Shown here piece by piece: positions 8,453 through 17,306 of a stretch of 38,896 nt of DNA. The position numbers and the translations under genes were made by a program. Numbering within the stretch: the first letter of the stretch is position 1; each line of letters begins with the position of its first letter. The notes under the pieces were generated by a model that saw nothing but the letters and a program-made list of their open reading frames with translations, made no database searches and had not been told where the DNA came from. Origin of the DNA: Oscillospiraceae bacterium (GTDB lineage Bacteria > Bacillota > Clostridia > Christensenellales > Aristaeellaceae); assembly GCA_031280145.1 (NCBI GenBank), contig JAITHB010000117.1, forward strand, positions 1 through 38,896. The letters run 5' to 3'.

Positions 8453-9943
8453 TTATCTGGCGTACAGCTTGGTAAGTTCGGAAAGGCGTTTCGCCAGCTT
8501 GTCCGTCAGAAGCCCGTCCTCCATCTGCCAGCCCCAGTTTCCATACGCGACGCCGGGCATGTTCACGCGCGCCGAAGTCGGAAGCTCAAGCAGGTCCTGC
8601 ATTTGCGTTACCGCCGTGTCCGCCGCGCTTGCCCACGCAAGGCGAAGCAGCGCCCACGCGGGCGACTCGCCGCGCTTCATCGCCGCGTATTCTTTGAAGA
8701 ACTTCCTGTCCTTCCTGTTAAGCGAATCAAACCAGCCCATCGTGGTGTCGTTGTCGTGCGTCCCCGTGTAAACAACCGCATTCTTCACATAGTTATGCGG
8801 AAGATACGTGCTGTCGCCGTAAGCGTCGAACGCAAACTGCAGCACCTTCATGCCGGGATAATCGCATCGGCGCAGGAGAACGGCGACGTCGTCGGTTGGA
8901 AACCCCAAGTCTTCCGCGATGAAGCGCGGTTTCTTCAGAACCTTATTCGCGGTCTTGAAGAAGTCGTAGCCGGGTCCCGTCTTCCATTCTCCGCGGCGCG
9001 CGGTCTTTTCGCCCGCGGGTATGGCGTAATATCCCGCGAAGCCGCGGAAGTGGTCGATGCGCGTTATGTCGAACGCGCTGATTGCCGCGCCCAATCGCTT
9101 CATCCACCACGCGTAATTGTCCTTTTTCAAAGCGTCCCAGTCATAGAGCGGGTTTTCCCAAAGCTGACCGTCTTCGCTGAAATAATCGGGCGGACAGCCT
9201 GAAACCTCGATCGGCGCGAGGTCTTCATCCAGGTGGAAAAACTCGGGCGAAGCCCAAACGTCCGCGCTGTCGAGCGCGCAATATATAGGAAGGTCGCCGA
9301 CAATCGATATGCCCTTGTCGTTCGCGTAAGCCTTGACGCTGTTCCACTGCCTGAAGAACAAATACTGCTGAAACTTTATGTACTCTATCTCGTCCGCGTA
9401 TTCGGCGGAAGCTTTGGCGAGAGCGGCGGGCTCGCGGCGCTTGAGACCCTCTTCCCACTCGTACCAATGAATCTTTTCAGTCACGTTCCTTATCGCCGTA
9501 TAAAGAGCGAAATCATCGAGCCAATCGTTCTTTTCCGCAAACGCGTCTATCTCTTTTTTCATATGAGGAGTGACGCGAGAGAACGCGATGCGAAGGAACG
9601 AGTCGCTGCGCTTGAAAGCGGTGTCGTAGTCGATGCGACCGACGGCAGCCGAGCGTCCTTTATCGTTCGCTGTCACAACAACATCGTCCGCCTTGAGCAA
9701 TCCGGTTGGCTCAAGCTCGTCCAAATCAATAAACAGCGGATTCCCCGCGAATGAAGACGTGGAAGAATAAGGCGAATTGCCCTTGCCGACAGGGTTGATC
9801 GGCAGAACCTGCCATACGGACTGACCCGCCGCGTGCAGGAAGTCGACGAATTCATACGCCGCGCGCCCAAGCGTACCTATACCGTTCGGGCTCGGCAGAG
9901 AGAACACCGGCAGAAGCACGCCGGACATGCGCCGCTTATTCAT
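8453..9943 (-). CDS. malQ: 4-alpha-glucanotransferase (amylomaltase, GH77)
   Basis: A 496-residue GH77 disproportionating enzyme that transfers alpha-1,4-glucan segments between maltodextrins and frees glucose, working with GlgP. The catalytic residues are visible: nucleophile Asp297 in DITRIDHFRGF, acid/base Glu344 in FIAEDLGF, and the third carboxylate Asp397 in GTHDNDTTMGW. The N-terminal block RRMSGVLLPVFSLPSPNGIG is typical. The open frame extends 18 codons further upstream, but the start at 9943 is preferred because GGGAGG lies ten bases before it and the upstream part overlaps the candidate promoter. It is the first gene of the minus-strand run and is divergent from the regulator at 10136. 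Confidence 0.96.
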   Translation of the reverse strand: MNKRRMSGVLLPVFSLPSPNGIGTLGRAAYEFVDFLHAAGQSVWQVLPINPVGKGNSPYSSTSSFAGNPLFIDLDELEPTGLLKADDVVVTANDKGRSAAVGRIDYDTAFKRSDSFLRIAFSRVTPHMKKEIDAFAEKNDWLDDFALYTAIRNVTEKIHWYEWEEGLKRREPAALAKASAEYADEIEYIKFQQYLFFRQWNSVKAYANDKGISIVGDLPIYCALDSADVWASPEFFHLDEDLAPIEVSGCPPDYFSEDGQLWENPLYDWDALKKDNYAWWMKRLGAAISAFDITRIDHFRGFAGYYAIPAGEKTARRGEWKTGPGYDFFKTANKVLKKPRFIAEDLGFPTDDVAVLLRRCDYPGMKVLQFAFDAYGDSTYLPHNYVKNAVVYTGTHDNDTTMGWFDSLNRKDRKFFKEYAAMKRGESPAWALLRLAWASAADTAVTQMQDLLELPTSARVNMPGVAYGNWGWQMEDGLLTDKLAKRLSELTKLYAR

Positions 9944-9977
9944 TATGATAAACCTCCCCAAATCAGGCTGGTTTTCT

Positions 9978-10005
9978 TTTATACTAGGATAGCTCAATCG
10001 GGCAA
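9978..10005 (-). promoter_or_regulatory. Candidate sigma-A promoter for malQ operon
   Basis: On the minus strand TTGCCC (10005-10000) and TATAAA (9983-9978) are separated by 16 nt. This would start transcription about 25 nt before the malQ ATG and drive the eight-gene minus-strand run. Confidence 0.6.
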
Positions 10006-10019
10006 AAAAAACAAGCCGT

Positions 10020-10049
10020 ACAAACTTCTTAAGGTCGATATCAGTTTGT
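10020..10049. promoter_or_regulatory. Inverted repeat ACAAACT-N16-AGTTTGT, possible operator
   Basis: Perfect 7-bp arms (10020-10026 and 10043-10049) lie between the divergent malQ and regulator promoters. It could bind a dimeric regulator controlling either side. No bound protein can be named. Confidence 0.35.
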
Positions 10050-10072
10050 TATAGACAAATCAAAAGTAAATC

Positions 10073-10101
10073 TTTTCATTCGGAGTTTTCTATGTTATTA
10101 T
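10073..10101 (+). promoter_or_regulatory. Candidate promoter for the winged-helix regulator
   Basis: TTTTCA (10073-10078) and TATTAT (10096-10101) are spaced by 17 nt, 34 nt upstream of the ATG at 10136. The -35 box is a weak match. Confidence 0.45.
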
Positions 10102-10135
10102 ACATACCATCAGTAAAACAAACAGAGGAACAGCA

Positions 10136-11059
10136 ATGATTCACGTTCACGACCTTGAGTCCGGTCTGCCTATATTCAAATGCTTAAGCTCGCAGCTTCG
10201 CATCGACATCATAAACATGCTGCAGGAAAACGGCGCGCTCAGCATGAGTGATATCGCGGACAGGCTGAACATAACAAGCGGCGCGCTTACGCCGCACATC
10301 AAGCAGTTGACCGACTGCGGGTTTATTTCAGTCACCTTAAGCACGGGCAAACGCGGGCTTCAGCGCATTTGTTCGGTTAACGAACTGCATATATTGGTCG
10401 ACCCCGTGCGTTCGGGATGCAACCCGAATGTGTACGAGAGCGAAATCAGCGTGGGTCAATACATCGGCTATGAGGTTTTCCCGACATGCGGATTGGCGAC
10501 GCCCGAACACATAATAGGTATGGAGGACGACCCGCGCTTCTTTGCGTCGCCCGAACGAATCAACGCGGGCATCGTTTGGATAGGTCAGGGCTATTTTGAA
10601 TACATGCTGCCAAACTTCCTCCAGCCGGGACAACAGTTGATTGAGATGCAGATCTCGATGGAGCTGTCCAGCGAAGCGCCGGGCTTCTCGGAGGATTGGC
10701 CGAGCGACCTGTGTTTCTATCTGAATAATCATGAGCTGTGCACCTGGACCAGCCCGGGCGACTTCGGCAAGATGCGCGGCATTTATACGCCCTCGTGGTG
10801 GGACCGCAACTGGAATCAGCACGGATTGTTCAAACTGTTGTCGATTGACAACGACGGCACATACATCGACGGATTGAAACGATCCGACGTGTCGCTCGGC
10901 GACCTCAACATTACCAACGGGTCGTCGCTGATACTGAAGATCAGCGCGCCGAAAGACGCAGCCAATGTCGGAGGACTTACGATATACGGGCGTTCGTTCG
11001 GCAATTACGATCAGGGCATCAGGATTCGTATGCATTATAGAAACGCGAAATCCGCATAG
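10136..11059 (+). CDS. ArsR-like winged-helix regulator with C-terminal sensor domain
   Basis: A 307-residue protein. Residues about 14-80 form an ArsR-type winged helix (LRIDIINMLQENGALSMSDI, then TSGALTPHIKQLTDCGFISV, with the wing near STGKRGLQ). The remaining 220 residues form a conserved beta-rich domain with blocks such as CGLATPEHIIGMEDDPRFF, SEDWPSDLCFYLNNHELC and PSWWDRNWNQHGLFK. From memory this architecture occurs in Paenibacillus and Clostridia next to arabinan or arabinofuranoside genes, where the C-terminal part is presumed to sense a sugar. It lacks the ArsR metal-binding cysteine motif. The ribosome site AGAGGA precedes the ATG. Its position directly before the GH43 arabinanase operon suggests it controls that operon; the ligand is inferred. 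Confidence 0.8.
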   Translation: MIHVHDLESGLPIFKCLSSQLRIDIINMLQENGALSMSDIADRLNITSGALTPHIKQLTDCGFISVTLSTGKRGLQRICSVNELHILVDPVRSGCNPNVYESEISVGQYIGYEVFPTCGLATPEHIIGMEDDPRFFASPERINAGIVWIGQGYFEYMLPNFLQPGQQLIEMQISMELSSEAPGFSEDWPSDLCFYLNNHELCTWTSPGDFGKMRGIYTPSWWDRNWNQHGLFKLLSIDNDGTYIDGLKRSDVSLGDLNITNGSSLILKISAPKDAANVGGLTIYGRSFGNYDQGIRIRMHYRNAKSA

Positions 11060-11073
11060 ATACACTCATACTA

Positions 11074-11119
11074 TAGTACCATAGTCAATAATCATCATTT
11101 TTATGGTGCTATTGACTAT
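11074..11119. promoter_or_regulatory. Two overlapping, mutually exclusive inverted repeats (operator and/or terminator)
   Basis: Pair one is ATAGTCAATA (11081-11090) with TATTGACTAT (11110-11119), a perfect 10-bp match. Pair two is TAGTACCATA (11074-11083) with TATGGTGCTA (11102-11111), one mismatch. The pairs have different centres and overlap, so only one can form at a time. The second pair is followed by TTTATTTTCATTTTTT, so it may terminate the regulator transcript; placed just before the GH43 promoter it may also be an operator. Confidence 0.5.
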
Positions 11120-11147
11120 TTTATTTTCATTTTTTGTGATATTTTGC

Positions 11148-11176
11148 TTGACAATTTTAGCATGATGCCATATGAT
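11148..11176 (+). promoter_or_regulatory. Strong sigma-A promoter of the arabinan operon
   Basis: TTGACA (11148-11153, perfect) and TATGAT (11171-11176) with exactly 17 nt between them. Transcription would begin near 11183, leaving a leader of about 43 nt before the GH43 ATG at 11226. Confidence 0.85.
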
Positions 11177-11225
11177 TTATATAAATCTAAATCAAATGAT
11201 TCTCCTATGCAGGAAAGGCGGAAAT

Positions 11226-12665
11226 ATGAACTGTTCACGCGGCTTACGCATATTCACACGGGCGCTGATGCTTTCGCTGCTTTTGACGGGCAGAGAGGCT
11301 TTTGCGGAAGAAACGCCGAGTTTCCGCGACGTAAGCGTACACGACCCGTCGATAATCCGCGCGGAAGACGGAACCTTCTACATATACGGAAGCCACATGG
11401 CGGCCGCGAAAAGCACGGATTTGATCGCGTGGGACCTCATATCGAAGGACGCAACCAACGAAGGCTGCACATTGTTTGACGACGTGCAGACGGAGCTTTC
11501 GGAAGCGCTTGCGTTTTCGCGGACAAATACGTTTTGGGCGCCCGATGTGCAGCGGCTTCGCGACGGACGGTACTACTACTATTACTGCACGTGCATAGGC
11601 AACGCGCCGCTGTCTACGCTCGGAGTCGCCGTCGCGGACAGCCCCGAGGGACCTTATACAGACCTTGGAATCATACTGAAATCGGGCTTGCCGGGTTACG
11701 ACGCAACCGTTCTGCCCAACGTGATCGACCCGAACGTGTTCTTTGACAACGACGGCCGCCTGTGGATGCTTTACGGCTCGTATTCAGGCGGTATATACAT
11801 ATTGGAAATGAACCCCGACACAGGCTTCCCGCTGGAAGGGCAGCCCAAGTACGGCAAGAAGCTGCTCGGCAAAAACCACAGCAGGATTGAGGGACCGTAT
11901 ATTATCTACAGCCCCGATACCGAATATTACTATCTGTTCCTCTCGTTCGGCGGCCTTAACGCGAACGACGGATACAATATCCGCGTATGCCGCAGCAAAA
12001 ACCCCGACGGTCCGTATGAAGACGCTCTGGGGCAGCAGATGATAAACTGCGGCGGGCGCGCCGGCACCTTCTTCAACGACGCTGATATCGAAGGCTACGG
12101 CGTGAAGCTTATGGGCGGATATCAGTTCCGCGCGCTGCCCGAGGAATCAAACAAGATGAGCGTGGCGTACCGTTCGCCGGGACACAATTCCGCATACTAC
12201 GACGCGGAAACGGGGCGGTATTTCCTCATATTCCACACGCGCTTCGCGAACGCGGGCGAATCGCACACGGTGCGCGTGCATCAGATGTACATGAACGGCG
12301 AGGGCTGGCCCGTCGTATCGCCTCAGCGCTACGCGGGCGAGACGAACGCCGTTGTTGATATTGATCGGCAGAGCGGCGTATATAAAGTCGTCGCGCACGG
12401 CCGCGACATAAACACCAAGCATCATGTTTCGGAACGCGTGGAGCTGCTTGCGGACGGCGCCGTTTCAGGCGCGTACGCAGGAACATGGTCAAGCAGCGAC
12501 GGCGCGAACCAAACGAGCATCTCGTTGGTTCTGGACGGCGTCGGCTACAGCGGTGTGTTCGCGAAGGTATACGACAGCGCGCAAGGCGTTTGGACAATCG
12601 GGTTTACCGCTTTGTCCGCGGACGGCGCGGCATTATGGGGAAGCGCAAGCACTGCGAAGGAGTAA
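11226..12665 (+). CDS. abn2: Secreted GH43 endo-1,5-alpha-L-arabinanase (Abn2 type)
   Basis: A 479-residue protein with a signal peptide (about 1-27) and a five-bladed propeller GH43 domain. It closely resembles Bacillus subtilis Abn2, which cuts alpha-1,5-arabinan outside the cell. The three catalytic carboxylates are present: Asp40 in VSVHDPSII (base), Asp168 in NVIDPNVFF (pKa modulator) and Glu222 in HSRIEGPYI (acid). Characteristic blocks include LWMLYGSYSGGIYILEMNPD and SPGHNSAYYDAETGRYFLIF. The last 70 residues form a small beta domain as in the Abn2 group. An open frame runs 18 codons further upstream, but the ATG at 11226 gives a proper signal peptide and follows GAAAGGCGG. It is the first gene of a nine-gene operon and ends 3 nt before the next gene. 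Confidence 0.93.
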   Translation: MNCSRGLRIFTRALMLSLLLTGREAFAEETPSFRDVSVHDPSIIRAEDGTFYIYGSHMAAAKSTDLIAWDLISKDATNEGCTLFDDVQTELSEALAFSRTNTFWAPDVQRLRDGRYYYYYCTCIGNAPLSTLGVAVADSPEGPYTDLGIILKSGLPGYDATVLPNVIDPNVFFDNDGRLWMLYGSYSGGIYILEMNPDTGFPLEGQPKYGKKLLGKNHSRIEGPYIIYSPDTEYYYLFLSFGGLNANDGYNIRVCRSKNPDGPYEDALGQQMINCGGRAGTFFNDADIEGYGVKLMGGYQFRALPEESNKMSVAYRSPGHNSAYYDAETGRYFLIFHTRFANAGESHTVRVHQMYMNGEGWPVVSPQRYAGETNAVVDIDRQSGVYKVVAHGRDINTKHHVSERVELLADGAVSGAYAGTWSSSDGANQTSISLVLDGVGYSGVFAKVYDSAQGVWTIGFTALSADGAALWGSASTAKE

Positions 12666-12668
12666 CCG

Positions 12669-15520
12669 ATGGCGCGAAGGGTTATCGCGGTTTTTTCGGC
12701 GTTCTTGCTGCTGTGCGCGGGATTTGCCGCACACGCGGAAGAAGCGTACGATTGGATGGTTTTAAGCCTCCTGACGGAGCCGCCGTATACGCAAGTATCC
12801 GCGGCATACACGCTGCCCGCGTACGGCGGCGCGGCGGTAGTATTTCCCGCAGACATAGATTTTACGGTCGGGCAAAGCGCGGCGGTAAGCTTTACCGCGC
12901 CTGAAAGCGCGCTGTATACGGTATGGCTGACATATGAGAATACGGCGGGTTCCATACTTCCGACGGAGCTTACCGCAACGCTTGACGGCGCTCTGCCGTT
13001 CTTTGAAATGCGCCGCATAAGCTTAGGGGATATTTGGGCGGACGACGGAACGATTCCGCTTGACAGATACGGCAACGAGCTTGCGCCTGAGCTTCACGCG
13101 AAGGGCGGTCTTGCGGAAACGGGGCTTTCCGATTCGGCGGGGCGCACAGCGGAACCGTTCCTGTTCAGCTTGGATGAAGGAGAGCATACTCTGTCGCTGA
13201 CGGTCAACGACGGCGCGGCTCGCGTAACCGCGTTGTCGCTGAAAGCGCCGGAAACGACCTCGGCATATCAGAAGAATGAAGCCACGGGAAGCGCTCTCAT
13301 TATCATCGAGGGCGAACGCATAGCGTCGCGCAGCAGCAGCGACATCCGCGCGGCAAGCGAATTCAACGCAAGCATAACTCCTTACAGCACGGACAAGCGC
13401 GTGCTGAACCATCTGGCGGACGCGTCCTTCAACAAGGCGGGGGACAGCGTGACATATACGTTTGACGCCGCGGAAGCGGGCTTCTATAATATGGGCTTGA
13501 ACTACCGCCAGCAAGGCAAGGCCGACTTCCCCGTATTCCTCGACATACGCATAGACGGCGCGTTCGCGAGCGGCGCGGCGAAGCAGGTGAAGTTCCCCTA
13601 CACGCGCGAATTCAAAGATATTACGGTATCTCAAGACGGTTCGCCTCAAACGTTTTATCTGGCAAAGGGAACGCATACGCTGACCTTTACGATTAACGCG
13701 GAGCCGCTTACGCCCATCTATGAGGAAATAGAAGCGCTCATCCGCAGTATTAACAGCTTGGCTTTGGAGATTACGCGCCTGACTGGCGGCGATCGCAGCG
13801 ATATATACCGCGATTACAGCTTGGAGACATACATACCCGGTCTGCCCGCGCTGCTTATCGGTTGGGCGGAGCGCTGCGACGCTATCGCGGATTCCATGCG
13901 TCCGCTCTCCGAAAACAACAGCGACGCGGCGTTTTCGCAGATCGTGCTTTGCGCTTCGCAGCTTCGCGCGCTGTCGAAAAAGCCTGAGGAATTGCCGCGC
14001 AGGCTCTCGGAACTCAACTCGGGAGCGACCTCCGTAACGCGTATGCTTGCGCAGCAATTGCAAGACTTGGCGGATAACGCGCTGGGCATTGACCAAATAT
14101 ACTTTTACCAAGAGGACGCACGGCTTCCCGAACGCGTAGGCGCTCTTACGTCCGTGGTGGGCGGCGCGGCGCGTTTCATCCGCTCGTTCGGCGCGCAGGA
14201 ATACGCCGCGGAGAACAAGAGCGAACGCCTGCAGGTTTGGATGGCGCGCCCCAGGCAGTATGTCGAGCTTCTGCAGAACCTTATAGACACAGACTTCACG
14301 CCCCAAACGGGCATAGAAGTAGACCTGAGCATAATGCCCGACGCGGGCAAGCTGGTGCTTGCGAACGCCGCGGGTACTGGGCCCGACGCCGTGCTTTCGG
14401 TGCAATATGTTCTGCCGTCTTATTTGGATATTCGCGGCGCGCTGTATGACCTCACGCAATTCGACGACTTCGGTGAAATCGCGGCGCGGTTCCCGACAGG
14501 CATGTTCACTCCTTACATATTGGAAGGCGGAGTGTACGCGCTGCCCGAAACGGTTAACTTTTGGGTTATGTTCTACCGAAAGGACATATTCGACGCGCTG
14601 TCCATTCCGCTCCCCAACACGATGGACGACGTGAAGGCGATACTGCCCGAGCTTCAGCGCCGCAGCATGAACTTCTTCTATCCGACGGCGGGCATGGTGG
14701 GGCTTAAGGTGTTCCCCGGCACGCTTCCTTTGATATTGCAGAGCGGCGGCGGCATCTACGGCGAAACGGCGGACGACACCACGCTGGACAGCGAAGCCTC
14801 GCTCGCGGGCTTCCGCGAACTCACCGACCTGTTCACAGTGTATAACCTTCCCGCGGACGTTCCCGCGCCGGGGTTCTATCAGCAATTCCGCGACGGAACT
14901 CTGCCGATCGGCATATCCGACTTAGCCACATATAATCTTCTGCTGAACGCCGCTCCTGAGCTTGAGGGCTTGTGGGATATCGCGGTATTCCCCGGTTTGA
15001 CCGATGAATCCGGAGAAGTGCAGCGCTGGACGACAGGCGGCGCGGAGACGATGGGGATATTCTCCACGACGAAGCGGGCGGACGAGAGCTGGACTTTCCT
15101 CAAGTGGTGGTCGAGCGCGGCGGTGCAGGGCAGGTTTGGCAGTTTGCTTCAATCCACATACGGCGAGGAATATATCTGGCCGACCGCGAACATCGAAGCT
15201 TTCGCCAAGCTTCCGCTTAAGTCCTCGCATAAGGCCGTGATAACGGAGCAGATGTCATGGATGACTGAAGCGCCGTGGGTCTTGGGAACGTATATGCTGG
15301 AGCGCGAGCTGTCCAACGCGTACCTTTCGGTTATCGTGGACGGCGTGGACGCGCGGCGCGCGCTCGACACCGCAATCAAGCGCATCAACCGCGAGACATA
15401 CAGGAAGCTTGAGGAATTCGGCTATTATAAGGGCGGCGTGATGGTGCGGCAGTTTATCACGCCTAACGCCGATGTTGTGCGAAAATATATTAATGACGCG
15501 AATATGGATGGAGGGTCTGA

Positions 15521-15524
<4 letters not shown>
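12669..15524 (+). CDS. Large solute-binding protein with carbohydrate-binding-like N-terminal domains
   Basis: A 951-residue secreted protein with a signal peptide (about 1-24, ending AAHAEE, no lipobox). Residues about 40-195 and 205-355 each read as a beta-sandwich of the galactose-binding/CBM type: repeated patterns such as [20 protein letters not shown] followed by [14 protein letters not shown]. Residues about 360-480 are helical. From about 490 to the end it is a family-1 sugar-binding protein ([20 protein letters not shown], later [30 protein letters not shown] and [11 protein letters not shown]). Typical family-1 proteins have about 420 residues, so this one is doubled. AAGGAG precedes the ATG. 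It overlaps the next permease by 4 nt. It probably captures arabino-oligosaccharides or longer chains for the first permease pair. Confidence 0.85.
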
Positions 15525-16408
<884 letters not shown>

Positions 16409-16410
16409 AC

Positions 16411-17295
16411 GTGGCGTCAGGCGGCGTGAAGATGAACCCCCGAAGGTTCAGCAGGAACCAGATTCCGATATATCTGTATATCATTCCGATCGCGGTGTTT
16501 ATGGGCTTGCCGATAGTATACATAATAAACCACGCGCTGAAGCCGATGGACGAGCTGTTCGCGTTCCCGCCGCGTTTCTTTGCCGCGCACCCTACGTTCA
16601 ATAACTTCTACAATCTGTTCGCGTCCGCCTCGAACTCAAGCATTCCCGTATCGCGCTATGCGTTTAATTCTATTATAGTGACAATCGCGGTTGTGTTTCT
16701 GTCGGTGTTCTTCAGCACGCTCGCGGGCTTCGCGCTGTCCAAAATGCGCTTCAAGCTTAAGTTCATGCTGTTTGAGGTGAACAACGCCGCGCTGATGTTC
16801 GTCGCGGTCGCGGTGTCCATCCCGCGCTATCTCACCATTGCGCGGATAGGCATACTGGATACGTATCTGGCGCACATTCTGCCGCTCATAGCGATGCCCG
16901 TCGCGCTTTTCCTGATAAAGCAGTTTATCGACCAGGTGCCCGACGCGCTGCTCGAAGCCGCGCAGATAGAAGGCGCGGGACCGTTCACCGTATACCGCCG
17001 CGTAATTATTCCGCTTATCAAGCCCGCAATCGCGACGGGCGCTATTCTGACATTCCAGCAGGTGTGGAACAACGTCGAGACCTCCAACCTGTTCACAAGT
17101 TCCGAGAGTATCCGCACGCTCGCGTTCTATCTGAATACGTTCAGCGCGGGCGGCGCGACAGGTTCGGCGAACGCGGTGCAGGGGCAGGGAATCGCGGCCG
17201 CGGCTTCCGTGGTGATGTTTATTCCGAATCTGCTGTTGTTCATCAACATGCAGTCAAGCGTAATGAACACGATGGCGCACAGCGGACTTAAGTAG
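16411..17295 (+). CDS. Sugar ABC transporter permease (MalG/UgpE type), pair 1
   Basis: A 294-residue permease with six predicted helices and the EAA loop ALLEAAQIEGAGPFTVYRRV followed by IIPLIKPAI. The preferred start is GTG at 16411, six bases after the ribosome site AAGGAGGG. An in-frame ATG at 16405 overlaps the previous stop but sits directly against that ribosome site, which is too close, and MNPRRFS at 16432 is a third option. It is the partner of the permease at 15521. It shows an unusually long stretch between helices five and six (ESIRTLAFYLNTFSAGGATG), as is common in LplC/YtcP-like permeases. Confidence 0.9.
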   Translation: MASGGVKMNPRRFSRNQIPIYLYIIPIAVFMGLPIVYIINHALKPMDELFAFPPRFFAAHPTFNNFYNLFASASNSSIPVSRYAFNSIIVTIAVVFLSVFFSTLAGFALSKMRFKLKFMLFEVNNAALMFVAVAVSIPRYLTIARIGILDTYLAHILPLIAMPVALFLIKQFIDQVPDALLEAAQIEGAGPFTVYRRVIIPLIKPAIATGAILTFQQVWNNVETSNLFTSSESIRTLAFYLNTFSAGGATGSANAVQGQGIAAAASVVMFIPNLLLFINMQSSVMNTMAHSGLK

Positions 17296-17306
17296 GAGGA
17301 ACGACG

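Noticed and set aside
13023-14885. Long open frame (620 codons) on the minus strand opposite the large solute-binding protein
   Set aside because: It is a shadow frame of GC-rich coding sequence, with an Arg/His-rich composition, no domain and no ribosome site; the plus-strand gene is well supported. Similar shadows opposite 17127-19010, 3710-4825, 6990-8441 and 35584-36786 were dropped for the same reason.
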